Assembly (NCBI GenBank): GCA_009746045.1
Contig: RPFO01000027.1
Coordinates: forward strand, 4,091,953-4,155,952
Length of the DNA: 64,000 nucleotides
Reading direction: 5' to 3'
Source: Mesostigma viride
Taxonomy: Eukaryota; Streptophyta; Mesostigmatophyceae; Mesostigmatales; Mesostigmataceae
The notes beneath the pieces are model-generated. The model did no database searches and was not told the DNA's origin. It saw nothing but the letters and a program-made list of their open reading frames with translations. Positions 20,780 to 30,492 of the stretch are shown here, piece after piece; the stretch's first letter is position 1; every line of letters begins with the position of its first letter. Position numbers and translations under genes: made by a program.

Positions 20780-21587
20780 ATGGCGTCCAATAGAGGGGAT
20801 TTTATTCTTAGTGGATTGTTGGACGAGGAGAAGGCGAGGTTGCTGGCGGAGAATGCGAAAGAGCAGAGGGAAGCAGCGGAAGCCGTGCGTGGAAGATGAG
20901 GTAACGGGATGGAGTGTGGGCCCTGGCTTCTGGTTATGAAATGATGGCGGTTGCAGGCCAGCCGTGCTCGCTGGTAATGGGTGCGTGGTGTTGAAATCCA
21001 AGTTCTGCGCGTATTCTGTTTTTTGGTCAATGATTGAAGGGATGTCGCCTTGTTTTATTTTTGTGCATCTGCGTCCCGTCGTGACTGCCTCGTCATGGAC
21101 GCCCAGGGGTAGAAGTTCGAACGAGGGAATGATTTTTCAAACGCCTGGATATGTTATGATAGTACGAATAAATGGTAATGGGTAGAGGCGGCCAAAATTT
21201 TGTTGGAAGTGTGCCAACGCCGCACATACGACTTGAACAACCCTAGGTATCTTAGGAAAAGGAAACACGGATACGTCGGAGTGGAGGAAGAGGAAGACGA
21301 TGACGATGGTGAAGACGGAGAGGTTTACAATGGAGGCCTTGAGAATGGGGAGACATTGAAGCAGGAGAGCAGGGTAGCGGTGAGTGGCCCGTCATGAATT
21401 ACATTGTGGTTGCAGTTGTTAGCGAGGCGTGTTGATTGCTTCTTGCCGCGGGTAATCGCTAGCGTGCATAACCTTCTTTTTTCAACAGGTGTTCTGGTGC
21501 ATTGACTGCCGCAAAGCAATTAATGGGACTGATTATGTGCCTATCATGCCGTTTGGGAATCATACATTGCCAACATTTCGTGTTTAG
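20780..21587 (+). CDS. Spliced small acidic protein, about 131 aa, unknown function
   Basis: Proposed exons: 20780-20884, 21188-21379, 21489-21587 (TAG). All joins are phase 0 with GTGCGT/GTGAGT donors and AG acceptors. The product starts MASNRGDFILSGLLDEEKAR, forms a Glu/Ala helix, has a basic stretch (RYLRKRKHGY), an acidic Glu/Asp run, and ends with a CIDC pair. The first exon and its donor are the weakest part. The frame continues past the TAG for another 101 codons in the same phase (see next entry). No family recognised. Confidence 0.4.
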
Positions 21588-21890
21588 AAGGCGCGCCTTC
21601 AGAAGCATATTCAGCACCGCACGAGCCAGGTGCTGAAGGCGTGCTTGGAGAGGAAGGGGTATAAAGTGCGCATGACCGCATCGAAGAAGAAGAAGCAGCA
21701 GGAATCGGGCAAGACCATGATAACCGAGCCAGGATTGGCTTTCGTGCATGCAGTACATGGTGCGGCGCAGGCAGTGAATGCTGCATCGATTGCAGCGGTG
21801 CAGCCTGTGGCCATGGCGGTGCAGGGCGCGGGTCCTGAAGTGTGGGCGTTGGCGAAGCAGATTCACGATGCTGTCATGGCCACGTTGTGA
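21588..21890 (+). pseudogene. In-frame continuation after the TAG
   Basis: Directly after the TAG at 21585-21587 the same frame stays open to 21890, reading KARLQKHIQHRTSQ, then a Lys-rich stretch and an Ala/Val-rich helix. The protein-like composition suggests the TAG is a recent nonsense change, a sequencing error, or a read-through stop. Stop TGA at 21888-21890. Confidence 0.4.
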
Positions 21891-23891
21891 AGCCAAGGAA
21901 TGGGTGTTGGTTCCAGTCAGGTGCCTCGCCCGGAGGAAGCTTTTCTGCTGTAAGCAGAGGTGCGGCATCAAGCATTTGCAATCGCCATGAGAGCAGTGGA
22001 GATGTCTGCGGCATTGGGAGATCTGCAGACAATTGCAGGAGGACATTGTGCGGTACGCTTGTAGGGTGTATGCTGTGTTGTTCCGCTCGCTAATGGACAT
22101 GTGCCCCTGTAACCTCTTCCAGGCTACTATCTCCTATACACCTCTTCAGGCTTGAAAAGTAAATTGCTGTACGGTTCACAATTGGCATGGCTTGACATGC
22201 ACGCGTCCTTGACTGTGGTGTGCATGGGTTTGGGGTTTAGCGGTTTACATCAGACTCAGCTGTGTATCTGCTTAATCAGCCGACGTGTCACATGGGGACA
22301 GCAACGGCGCTGGGATGCAGCCCGGTGTGAATGCGAGTAAATTACGCGCTGTCATGCATGACGGATGGGGCGTGGAAGCCACGACCCACGTTTTTGTGTG
22401 TGCACGGGGGGGCTAGGGTGCCAGTCCTTGTGTTGCTGCCATCCATATGGGCATGGATATGCGGGAAGCTTTCCCCGTACCCATACTTAATGATGCATGG
22501 ACTGGTTGTGTCAGCCAAGGGTTTAGCTGTCGTGGGTTTGCTGACTGATCATGGCAGGCTGCTAGGCTGGTGCTAGAACAGCCATAGCGCGGTTACTGCT
22601 ATGTCTTGCCCGTGCTAACTGATGCTGCTGCCATGCGTGGAGCGCGAATCGTCCCGTGAGGAGAAGGAGGAGGCGGGGCCGGTGCACCCACGGGCAGGGC
22701 CGGAGAAGAAGGAGGCGGAGCACCCAGTGTGGGAGAAGGAGAAGGCGGGGAAGCACTGAAGCTCCACCCCATGTCAGGCCTCTAGTATAGGTGCCAGTTA
22801 ACTAAACCCATGCACGTGCAGGTTGTAGCTCAGAATGTATTAAAAATCATATGCCCCTTTGCAGGTATATATGTGTAACAGTGACATGTGTAACAGTGAC
22901 TCCCAACGGATCTATGTTCCTAATTTATTAAATTCTTACTGAATAATTGTTGTCTTTATGAACCCATGAAGAGCAAAGCCCGGTGGGGAGTACATGTAAC
23001 GCATTACCACGAGAAGGGGTCCCCACACCGCACTTCTTCGCTCTCTAGCTGTTCCTATGCAGAACAAGAAGAGGTGGATGACCAATGTCCCGGCTGACAC
23101 GCCAGCCCCTGTGGGCAAGCCCCCTCCCCCAAAGCGGAAGGGGCGCTTTGGGGAGAAGTGTAGTTAGGATTTTGTAGACTAGATAGGTTAGAGTTACCTT
23201 ATTTCGATGTCGCGGCTTGACCCACCTCCACCCATTCAGCAAGGAATATGTGCTACATCATCTCCCAACGGAGGCATGTTATAATTTTATTTGATAGGTT
23301 AATGTAGTGTCTTGGGGCATGATGCAGATGAGATTTGTAACTTCCGTGTAATTATGTTTCTAAAGAGATTAGCATAGTACTATAAACATGCCCATGCGCA
23401 TGACACGCAAGTACTTACGGACTTCCACCAGACCTGGCAATAAACAAGCATTTGATGGGATGGACCCAGCGATACATAATGGCGTGCATGCATAAAAAAT
23501 ATACACTATGCATGGCCCAATGGGCATGCATTAAAGTAATTACCAATGATAGCCGAGTACCTCCTATCTCATCCCATGTGGCGTCAGTCACAGACGACCT
23601 GAAAATAAAACAGTAGACATAACTGAAAGCTCTTGTCAAAAGATATTGGCACTGTCAATAGGTGGTAACAACAAGACCACGACAGGCCAAGGGAAAGGCC
23701 GACATGAGAGCACTGAAGCTAAACCGGCAGGCCGGGCCACAATTAACCCTCCAGCACCAAAGTGCCACTGCATCATGTAAGACAAGCCTGAGATATGGAC
23801 CAAGTCTCCCCCCACAAGAAATGTCCCACAGGTAACAACCACCAGCAACTCGATCACAGCTGACTGAAACGCATCCACAAAGACTGGTGTT
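21891..23891. other. Gene-poor region with dispersed repeat copies
   Basis: No gene supported. GGAGAAGGAGGAGGCGGGG-type purine repeats lie at 22655-22760. Copies of the ACTCCCAACGGAG motif lie at 22899-22910 and 23261-23273, each near TTATTAAA-like AT-rich sequence. Confidence 0.4.
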
Positions 23892-25136
23892 CTAGATACG
23901 AGTAACCACTTTCACGCCCATGAGGGTCGGGACGGCACTCCGACTGATAGTGTAGAGCCACCGGCCACACTCGCCCAGAAAGCGTCCTGCCTGCCCATAC
24001 GTGTTCTGGGTAGACCGCCCAAATCGATTGCCGTCGCGCATGCACGTTGTCCGTGCCTCCTCAACCAGGTGCGACCCTCTTCCACGCAGCAGCCGCAACG
24101 TGCAGGGCTCCTGCAACCGCTCTTTAAGGACGTTGGTAGCCGCTGGGTGCGTCAACAAGACGGCGCCGGCGAGAACCACGGGATCAAGTGTAGGCATGGA
24201 CTCCAGCAAAGTTGCCCACCCTGCACGATCCCAATAGTCCCTAGTATGCCCCGCGGACTCCCACCCCTCTCCCCAAGCCTGGCAGCTGGTGAAGACCACA
24301 ATGCTGTACAGACCCCACATGATCGGCGACTGCCATACGTGGTTCCACTCTGCCACGAGCTGCCTCTCCATTTCCTCTGGGGGCAGCAGGTCGTGGCCGC
24401 GCCTTTCGTCTTCATGTTGCCGCCACTGGGCAACGTATTCCATGCTCCACTGACTGCCCAGGTCTGCGGGAATGTCGCGAAGCGAGAACAAGTTCCCCAG
24501 GCAGGTGGGAGGCTGCCGGCGCAGACGCGACTTCACATCCGACATGAGCTTGCGAAATGTGGTGCCGTATGCCTCCAGGGTGGATGCAGACAGCTCCAAC
24601 GTGATGCTGTTATTCCTGATGGGATTAGCCCGGGTGGGATCGAATAAGGTGCCAGTGATGAGCATGCGCGTAGGTGCTGCGATGTCGTCAATAGGGCCGT
24701 ACTCTGCCTCCAAATGCTCCGCCTCCCTCCAATGAATACCGGTCTTGATCTGCCACTTGTGCTGCTGCACTATCAAACGCACTTCTTTGCTCATTACGCT
24801 GACCCTCGCGCGTTCCAGGGGGCCGAGTAGGTCAACAATGCACCCGAGGATTCCGGGCTCCATATCTTGGCCGAACCATGCCGGCTCATCAGGCCTGTGC
24901 TGGTCAGCAACCCTCATGCGGTGTAATCGTCCGGCAATGCTCTTCTGCGATAAGGACAGATTCTCGGTTACCGTTGCCAAATCGCAATGGGTCCGCAAAA
25001 ATTCTTCGACTACCGCCGGCAACGACTCCGTCGAATACAGTGTCCCTCCCGACCGGAATGACTCCTCCGAGTCGGAGGGATAGGATCCCGTATCCGCCGA
25101 GCTCATGGGGGACCGCTCCCCTGTATCATTCGACAT
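23892..25136 (-). CDS. F-box-like protein, 414 aa, divergent from kinase
   Basis: I start it at the ATG at 25136 (MSNDTGERSPMSSAD); ten further codons upstream are open but have no ATG. The N-terminus is Ser/Asp/Glu-rich and probably disordered. Around residues 85-135, ILGCIVDLLGPLERARVS and the following basic helix resemble an F-box (LxxxIxxxLxxxExxRxxxVSK). The rest is a Trp-rich helical domain with no family I know (AEWNHVWQSPIMWGLYSIVV). No introns needed. Its 5' side faces the 86-bp repeat array and then the kinase gene. F-box assignment is tentative. Confidence 0.55.
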   Translation of the reverse strand: MSNDTGERSPMSSADTGSYPSDSEESFRSGGTLYSTESLPAVVEEFLRTHCDLATVTENLSLSQKSIAGRLHRMRVADQHRPDEPAWFGQDMEPGILGCIVDLLGPLERARVSVMSKEVRLIVQQHKWQIKTGIHWREAEHLEAEYGPIDDIAAPTRMLITGTLFDPTRANPIRNNSITLELSASTLEAYGTTFRKLMSDVKSRLRRQPPTCLGNLFSLRDIPADLGSQWSMEYVAQWRQHEDERRGHDLLPPEEMERQLVAEWNHVWQSPIMWGLYSIVVFTSCQAWGEGWESAGHTRDYWDRAGWATLLESMPTLDPVVLAGAVLLTHPAATNVLKERLQEPCTLRLLRGRGSHLVEEARTTCMRDGNRFGRSTQNTYGQAGRFLGECGRWLYTISRSAVPTLMGVKVVTRI

Positions 25137-25434
25137 GTCCGCTAATGCAAAGGCTGCCGCCTGCACCTGAGATGTCTGCGGGAGTGTTCACGCCGCGATA
25201 CAGTTAGTTAGTCACTATGCGAGGAAAAATGGACTCGTAAAAGTTATGTCGTCGTTCGACTTGAGAACCGGGTGGTGAGATTTGCGGGAAAAAGCCTGTT
25301 GTAGTAGTTGTTGTTGTATGTCCACGCCGCACATGGGCAGCAGAGATTTGTGTGGGAAGGAGGGTGCATGGTGATATTCTGCCACACCTAATGTGCAATG
25401 ATGCACGCGGTTTAGTGCAATAGCGGGTCGACAG
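25137..25434. promoter_or_regulatory. 5' flank of the F-box-like gene
   Basis: No gene; sequence between the start of the minus-strand gene and the first repeat unit. It includes TTGTAGTAGTTGTTGTTG near 25297. Confidence 0.35.
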
Positions 25435-26000
25435 CGGGTCGCTGCATTCCTGCCGTGGGAAGGAGGGAGGTGGTACACAAATACCGTACAGGTGGTACAC
25501 AACTGCAGCCAGCACAACAGCGAGTCGCTGCGTACCTGCCGTGGGAAGGAGCGGGGTGGTACACAAAAACCGTACAGGTGGTACACAACTGCAGCCAGCA
25601 CAACAGCGAGTCGCTGCGTACCTGCCGTGGGAAGGAGCGGGGTGGTACACAAATACCGTACAGGTGGTACACAACTGCAGCCAGGACAACAGCGAGTCGC
25701 TGCGTACCTGCCGTGGGAAGGAGGGGGGTGCTACACAAATACCGTACAGGTGGTACACAACTGCAGCCAGGACAACAGCGAGTCGCTGCGTACCTGCCGT
25801 GGGAAGGAGCGGGGTGGTACACAAATACCGTACAGGTGGTACACAACTGCAGCCAGGACAACAGCGAGTCGCTGCGTACCTGCCGTGGGAAGGAGGGGGG
25901 TGGTACACAAATACCGTACAGGTGGTACACAACTGCAGCCAGCACAACAGCGAGTCGCTGCGTACCTGCCGTGGGAAGGAGGGGGGTGCTACACAAATAT
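25435..26000 (+). repeat. 86-bp tandem array, copy 1 (about 6.5 units)
   Basis: Exact 86-bp period (TGGTACACAA starts at 25471, 25557, 25643, 25729 and on). Each unit has two GGTGGTACACAA boxes around TACCGTACA, then CTGCAG, CAGCGAGTCGCTG (near-palindrome) and GTACCTGCCGTGGGAAGGAG. Units differ by few bases. The same unit forms arrays at 36971-37312 (inverted) and 44806-45304. It fills the gap between two divergent genes. Confidence 0.95.
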
Positions 26001-26599
26001 CCGACCTATATATTAGCGATAGCCGCCGCCTATTAAACAGGTCCTATTCATCACGCGCGTGAACGCCCCGTCATCGCCCCGTCATCGCCCGGCCGAGGGC
26101 CTTAACCTGTTAACTGTTTATTCGGAGTAATAGTCAACGACCTATACTACCAATAGCTGCCGCATATCAAACATCGGTTTTTCATCGGGCCCGTCGAGGG
26201 CGATGACGGTGACGGTCGTCACCGTCATCGCCCTCGACGGGCCAACATCTAAACTCTTCTGTTAATCAACAAACTATATTACCAATAGCCGCTGCCTATC
26301 AAACAGGTTCTATTCATCACGCGCGTGAACGCCCCGTCATCGCCCCGTCATCGCCCTGGCGAGGGCCAACCTCTTAACTCTTTATTCGGAGTAATAAAAA
26401 ACGGCCTATATTGTCAATAGCTGCCGCCTATCAACCAGGTCCGTTTCATCACGCCCGTCGAGGGCGATGACGGTGACGGCCGTCACCGTCATCGCCCTGC
26501 CGGCATTGCCATACAAGAAGAAGCTCTCGATCCTAGGTATAGACTACCTCGTGTATCATCGTAATTCACGGACATCGACATCATTCATACCTACCGACG
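26001..26599. promoter_or_regulatory. Upstream region of kinase with long perfect palindromes
   Basis: An approximately 265-bp unit (ATAGCCGCCGCCTATTAAACAG ... GCGTGAACGCCCCGTCATCG, start near 26018) recurs near 26285 in altered form. Between and after the copies lie a 26-bp-arm hairpin with a 4-base loop (26188-26243, core GGCGATGACGGTGAC) and a 38-bp perfect palindrome (26461-26498) built on the same core. They end about 100 bases before the kinase ATG. Confidence 0.7.
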
Positions 26600-27775
26600 A
26601 TGGCCAGCTGCAAAAGAAAAATGTCGACCAACAGACAGGACCTGTCGCCGGGAACCCTGTCGGCATTAAGGGCGAGACAGGCTTTTAATTCACGGACTTA
26701 CAGACTGCGCACATGCACCGCTTTGCATAGGGTGTCGCGTGTGTTCAACGGCGCGGACTCGCACGCTTGCAGGGACGTTGAGCTGCAAACCAATGCACCG
26801 TCGGATTGGAGCATTGCATTGCAGCGGCTCACGAATTATGATCAAAAGGTTTCTCACAGCGCTAGCAAGTTGACGCATTTCATCGCAGTGAAATTGTCAG
26901 GTGACCGTATAGGAAAAGGTGCTCATGGCACGTTATACGCTATCCCTGCTAGCTCGAGTGCACCAGGTGGCGAGGCTACGCTAGTGGTAAAGCTGGCAAG
27001 CCTTCGACGAGACACGCTGCTGGTAAACTACCAGGAGGCTGTTATAACCGCCGTTGTGGCAGTGGCCAAGGAGGCCGGTTTCATGTCTATAGCTGGCCCG
27101 CAGGTCTGCCCTGCAGTAGAAGGGCTCTGGTCCACGTGCGGTGAAGTAGGTGGTATTGTCATGGAGAGAATGAGTGGTGACTTGCATGCTGCCCGTGATG
27201 CCCCGGAAAATCAGCGTTTTTTCGAAGTTTGCTCACCCAGCGTCCTTGCAGACTGTGCAAAGGCATTGGCTGGCTTGCACGGCGTTAACATTATACACAA
27301 TGACGTCAAGCTCGATAATTTTCTCTACACCATGGCGCCAGGAAGTTCACATCCGATAATCCGTATTGCAGATCTCGGCCTGGCGACAAGAGGGGGGGAA
27401 CGGATTTTCACGCATCAGGCTGGTAAGGATCGTCAGCCTCGGTGGCATCCCGCAACAGTGGACCAGCCCGGCATGCCAGGAGGGGTGGTGACAGCGCAGC
27501 GAGACCATGATGTGTACTCCTTCCTTGTGATGGTGGTATCCTTGTTCCGGCATAAGGGCCGCTTCGTGAATTCTGTGGATTCAGGGCTATTTAACTTGTG
27601 TCACAATGTCTATTACCACACCAAAAGGTTGGGCCCCCTTGCTTTCAAGCTACCCACGATGTCTGAAGTGGAGGAGTTGTTTCGCAATGCTCGGCCTTTT
27701 GTTTCCAGGCCTTGCCCAGAGAACGCTCCAGGGACACCACGGAACACGGTGCCCCTCCCGCGTGTCAGGGGTTAG
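26600..27775 (+). CDS. Protein-kinase-like protein, 391 aa
   Basis: ATG at 26600 (MASCKRKMSTNRQD). Kinase landmarks in order: Gly loop IGKGAHGTLYAI (about residue 103), VAIK-like LVVKLA, catalytic loop IIHNDVKLDNFLY (about 232) and IADLGLA (about 257). The HRD motif is HND and DFG is DLG; the catalytic Asp, the Lys two residues on, the Asn and the metal-binding Asp are kept, so activity is plausible. No APE motif is clear. The C-lobe end is short. No close family recognised; the loop suggests an outlying Ser/Thr kinase. Its 5' side holds the palindromes and array 1. Confidence 0.75.
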   Translation: MASCKRKMSTNRQDLSPGTLSALRARQAFNSRTYRLRTCTALHRVSRVFNGADSHACRDVELQTNAPSDWSIALQRLTNYDQKVSHSASKLTHFIAVKLSGDRIGKGAHGTLYAIPASSSAPGGEATLVVKLASLRRDTLLVNYQEAVITAVVAVAKEAGFMSIAGPQVCPAVEGLWSTCGEVGGIVMERMSGDLHAARDAPENQRFFEVCSPSVLADCAKALAGLHGVNIIHNDVKLDNFLYTMAPGSSHPIIRIADLGLATRGGERIFTHQAGKDRQPRWHPATVDQPGMPGGVVTAQRDHDVYSFLVMVVSLFRHKGRFVNSVDSGLFNLCHNVYYHTKRLGPLAFKLPTMSEVEELFRNARPFVSRPCPENAPGTPRNTVPLPRVRG

Positions 27776-28040
27776 GACATGTAGGATACCGTGACAGCAG
27801 CTTTGTCGACTTGGATCCATGATGTAACATCGTGGTTGCCTTGGTTTACTTATCGGTGATTACTGATGCCTGTTGTACACACGGTGCACATGTCTTATTA
27901 ATTAACTTATTAAGTACTAAATTATGATATCGTCTTTTGATTGAGTTAGCCAGCTTTTGCCCATGCACACACATGTGCACATTAATTAAGTATATAATTA
28001 AACTCGTGCTTCCACTGGGGAATCACGGAGCATTAACCCG
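27776..28040. other. Kinase 3' flank
   Basis: AT-rich, with TTAATTAA-type words, leading into the first dispersed satellite element at about 27990. Confidence 0.35.
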
Positions 28041-28350
28041 GATGGATGGATGGATGGATGGAGGGAGGGAGGGAGGGAGGGTTTAGGCTGGATGGAGGGA
28101 GGGAGGGAGGGAGGGAGGGAGGGAGGGAGCTAGGGTTTAGGGTGGATGGATGGAGGGAGGGAGGGATGGATGGATGGAGGGAGGGAGGGAGGGAGGGAGG
28201 GAGGGAGGGAGGGAGGGAGGGAGGGAGGGAGGGAGGGAGGGAGGGAGGGAGGGAGGGAGGGAGGGAGGGAGGGAGGGAGGGAGGGAGGGAGGGAGGGAGG
28301 GAGGGGTGCACGCAATCCTACCGGTCAAAGCGATCTACAAAACAGTTCTA
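27990..28350 (+). repeat. Dispersed element with internal GGAT/GGGA satellite, copy 1
   Basis: The left part has AATTAAACTCGTGC and CACGGAGCATTAACCC, then GGAT/GGGA units (28041-28303), then ACGCAATCCTACCGGTCAAAG. The same left and right parts flank another GGAT array at 28780-29455 and, inverted, 62515-62645. Confidence 0.8.
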
Positions 28351-28779
28351 TGTTCTCTTTGTGATGGTCGCGACCCTAGGGGTGTTGGTTGGCATGCCGC
28401 CCTCGTGTGAAAACACGTTCCTTCCCCACTGCATGGGGCTTGTTGGCCTCTATGACCTGCACAGTCACGTGTCTATTAATTAATAAATAAATTCATGACC
28501 ATGGGCCCACTTGGCCATGTCCATCATCTTTTTCCAAATCACTTAAAGAGGACTAGCACCCCCATGCATGTCCTCTGCACATGCGGAGACGCCAATTCAT
28601 CAGTTTAAATTTTGTATTCAACTCGTGACACGCCAATTAATTAATAAGCTAGTTAATGAATTACAAACTGTTGTGCACATTAATTAATTAATTAATTAAT
28701 TAATAGACACGTGCTCCGTTACTCCGCGACGCGAGCACGCGTTTAATTAATTAATCAATTTGCTGCTGGAATACATTAA
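28351..28779. other. AT-rich spacer between two satellite elements
   Basis: No gene. It contains (TTAA)n at 28678-28704 and an inverted GTGCTCCG/CGCGAGCACG piece of the dispersed element near 28708. Confidence 0.4.
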
Positions 28780-28876
28780 TGAATTATATAATTAAACTCG
28801 TGCTCGCGTCGCGGAGTCACGGAGCATTAACCCCGATGGATGGATGGATGGATGGATGGATGGATGGATGGCTGGA

Positions 28877-28915
<39 letters not shown>

Positions 28916-29455
28916 ATGGATGGATGGATGGATGGATGGATGGATGGATGGATGGATGGATGGATGGATGGATGGATGGATGGATGGATGGATGGATGGA
29001 TGGATGGATGGATGGATGGATGGATGGATGGATGGATGGATGGATGGATGGATGGATGGATGGATGGATGGATGGATGGATGGATGGATGGATGGATGGA
29101 TGGATGGATGGATGGATGGATGGATGGATGGATGGATGGATGGATGGATGGATGGATGGATGGATGGATGGATGGATGGATGGATGGATGGAGGGAGGGA
29201 GGGAGGGGGGATGGATGGATGGATGGATGGATGGATGGATGGATGGATGGATGGATGGATGGATGGATGGATGGATGGATGGATGGATGGATGGATGGAT
29301 GGATGGATGGATGGATGGATGGATGGATGGATGGATGGATGGATGGATGGATGGATGGATGGATGGATGGATGGATGGATGGATGGATGGATGGATGGAT
29401 GGATGGATGGATGGGGACACGCAATCCTACCGGTCAAAGCTATCTACAACATGAA
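28780..29455 (+). repeat. Dispersed element with internal (GGAT)n, copy 2
   Basis: Same flanks as copy 1, with GGAT units and a GGCT block at 28870-28915 and a GGGA block at 29190-29207, over 28834-29414. Trp-Met-Asp-Gly and Ile-His-Pro-Ser frames through it are by-products. Confidence 0.9.
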
Positions 29456-30492
29456 GCCAACACTGTTGTATCCTAGCTCTCTACCCTAGGGGTCCTGTCT
29501 AGCGTGCTTCCTGGAATACATGGAGGTGCATGTGCACTTGGGCACCCAGATCGAGTAGGTGGCAGTTTACACCCATCACCAACAGGTTGTATCACATAAT
29601 GTAGTAAAAACACTATTAACTGGGACATGGACGCATGGTGATCCAACGCCATATTTGAAGTGAGACAACTAATATGCCCCTAGTCAGCTGCACATGTGTT
29701 ACATGATTTCATGTTATTAATTCCAATATTTGTAACACGTACGTTTCGAACATAACAAATTAATTCATGGAATAGTATCGTGTGGCTGTTTTGGGGTCAC
29801 GGACAACTTCTTTTCCCCAACAAAGATAGTGGATGTCTCCCCAAGACGTCAATATGTACATGTAGGTCCACTACTATATAGCCTAAAAACAGCGGCCCAG
29901 ACTTAATTAGTAACTCGCTCCTGCTGGGGCCCTCGTGGATCAAAATAACCCTAAGAATTATAGTTGTCTCACTTAATATACTGCTAGCTACCATGATATC
30001 CTTGATGGCTATACACAACAACAGGGGAACTGATACAACCGTCCTTCTTTCAGTATAAAGGATCTAGTCAGGTCACAGTTGCCATCTGAAATGCTCAGTA
30101 GCACCGCCTGGCATCTATACAGTGTGGGTGCAATATATTTAAAACAGTCCCAAGGTCAGCAGATGCATAGGGGATGCAATCACACCAGGCTGTCTCCTTT
30201 ACACCATGCAGGGTCATCCTTACCCTGGGTAGTAAAACATATTATCATGGGCGTGGAGCCTTCTTGACAAAGCTGCATGGGCATTAATGCAATGTGTGCA
30301 ACAAGTGTGCTCGATCCATGTGGGCCTTGTTCATCATGCATTCGTCCAGGAATACATCTCTCACTCCATACATGTGTCCAGGATTCAAGTTTTGTACCTA
30401 TGCTCCTGTCAGGCCATGACAGGATGAAACTGGAGCTGCAGCTATTGAGACAAAGCCGGGAACCCCAGGATACATGCGTGCATGGTGAACAC
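29456..30492. other. Unassigned sequence
   Basis: No gene supported. ATATGCCCCTAGTCAGCTGC near 29670 recalls the start of the ACTCCCAACGGAG dispersed family, but the core motif is missing. Confidence 0.35.

Noticed and set aside
25455-26062. Frames through the 86-bp arrays on both strands, also at 36.9 and 44.8 kb
   Set aside because: The period of 86 is not a multiple of three, and frames exist on both strands with the same repeats, so they are not genes.
28033-29489. Trp-Met-Asp-Gly, Gly-Arg-Glu and Ile-His-Pro-Ser frames
   Set aside because: Translation of GGAT/GGGA satellites; open on both strands.
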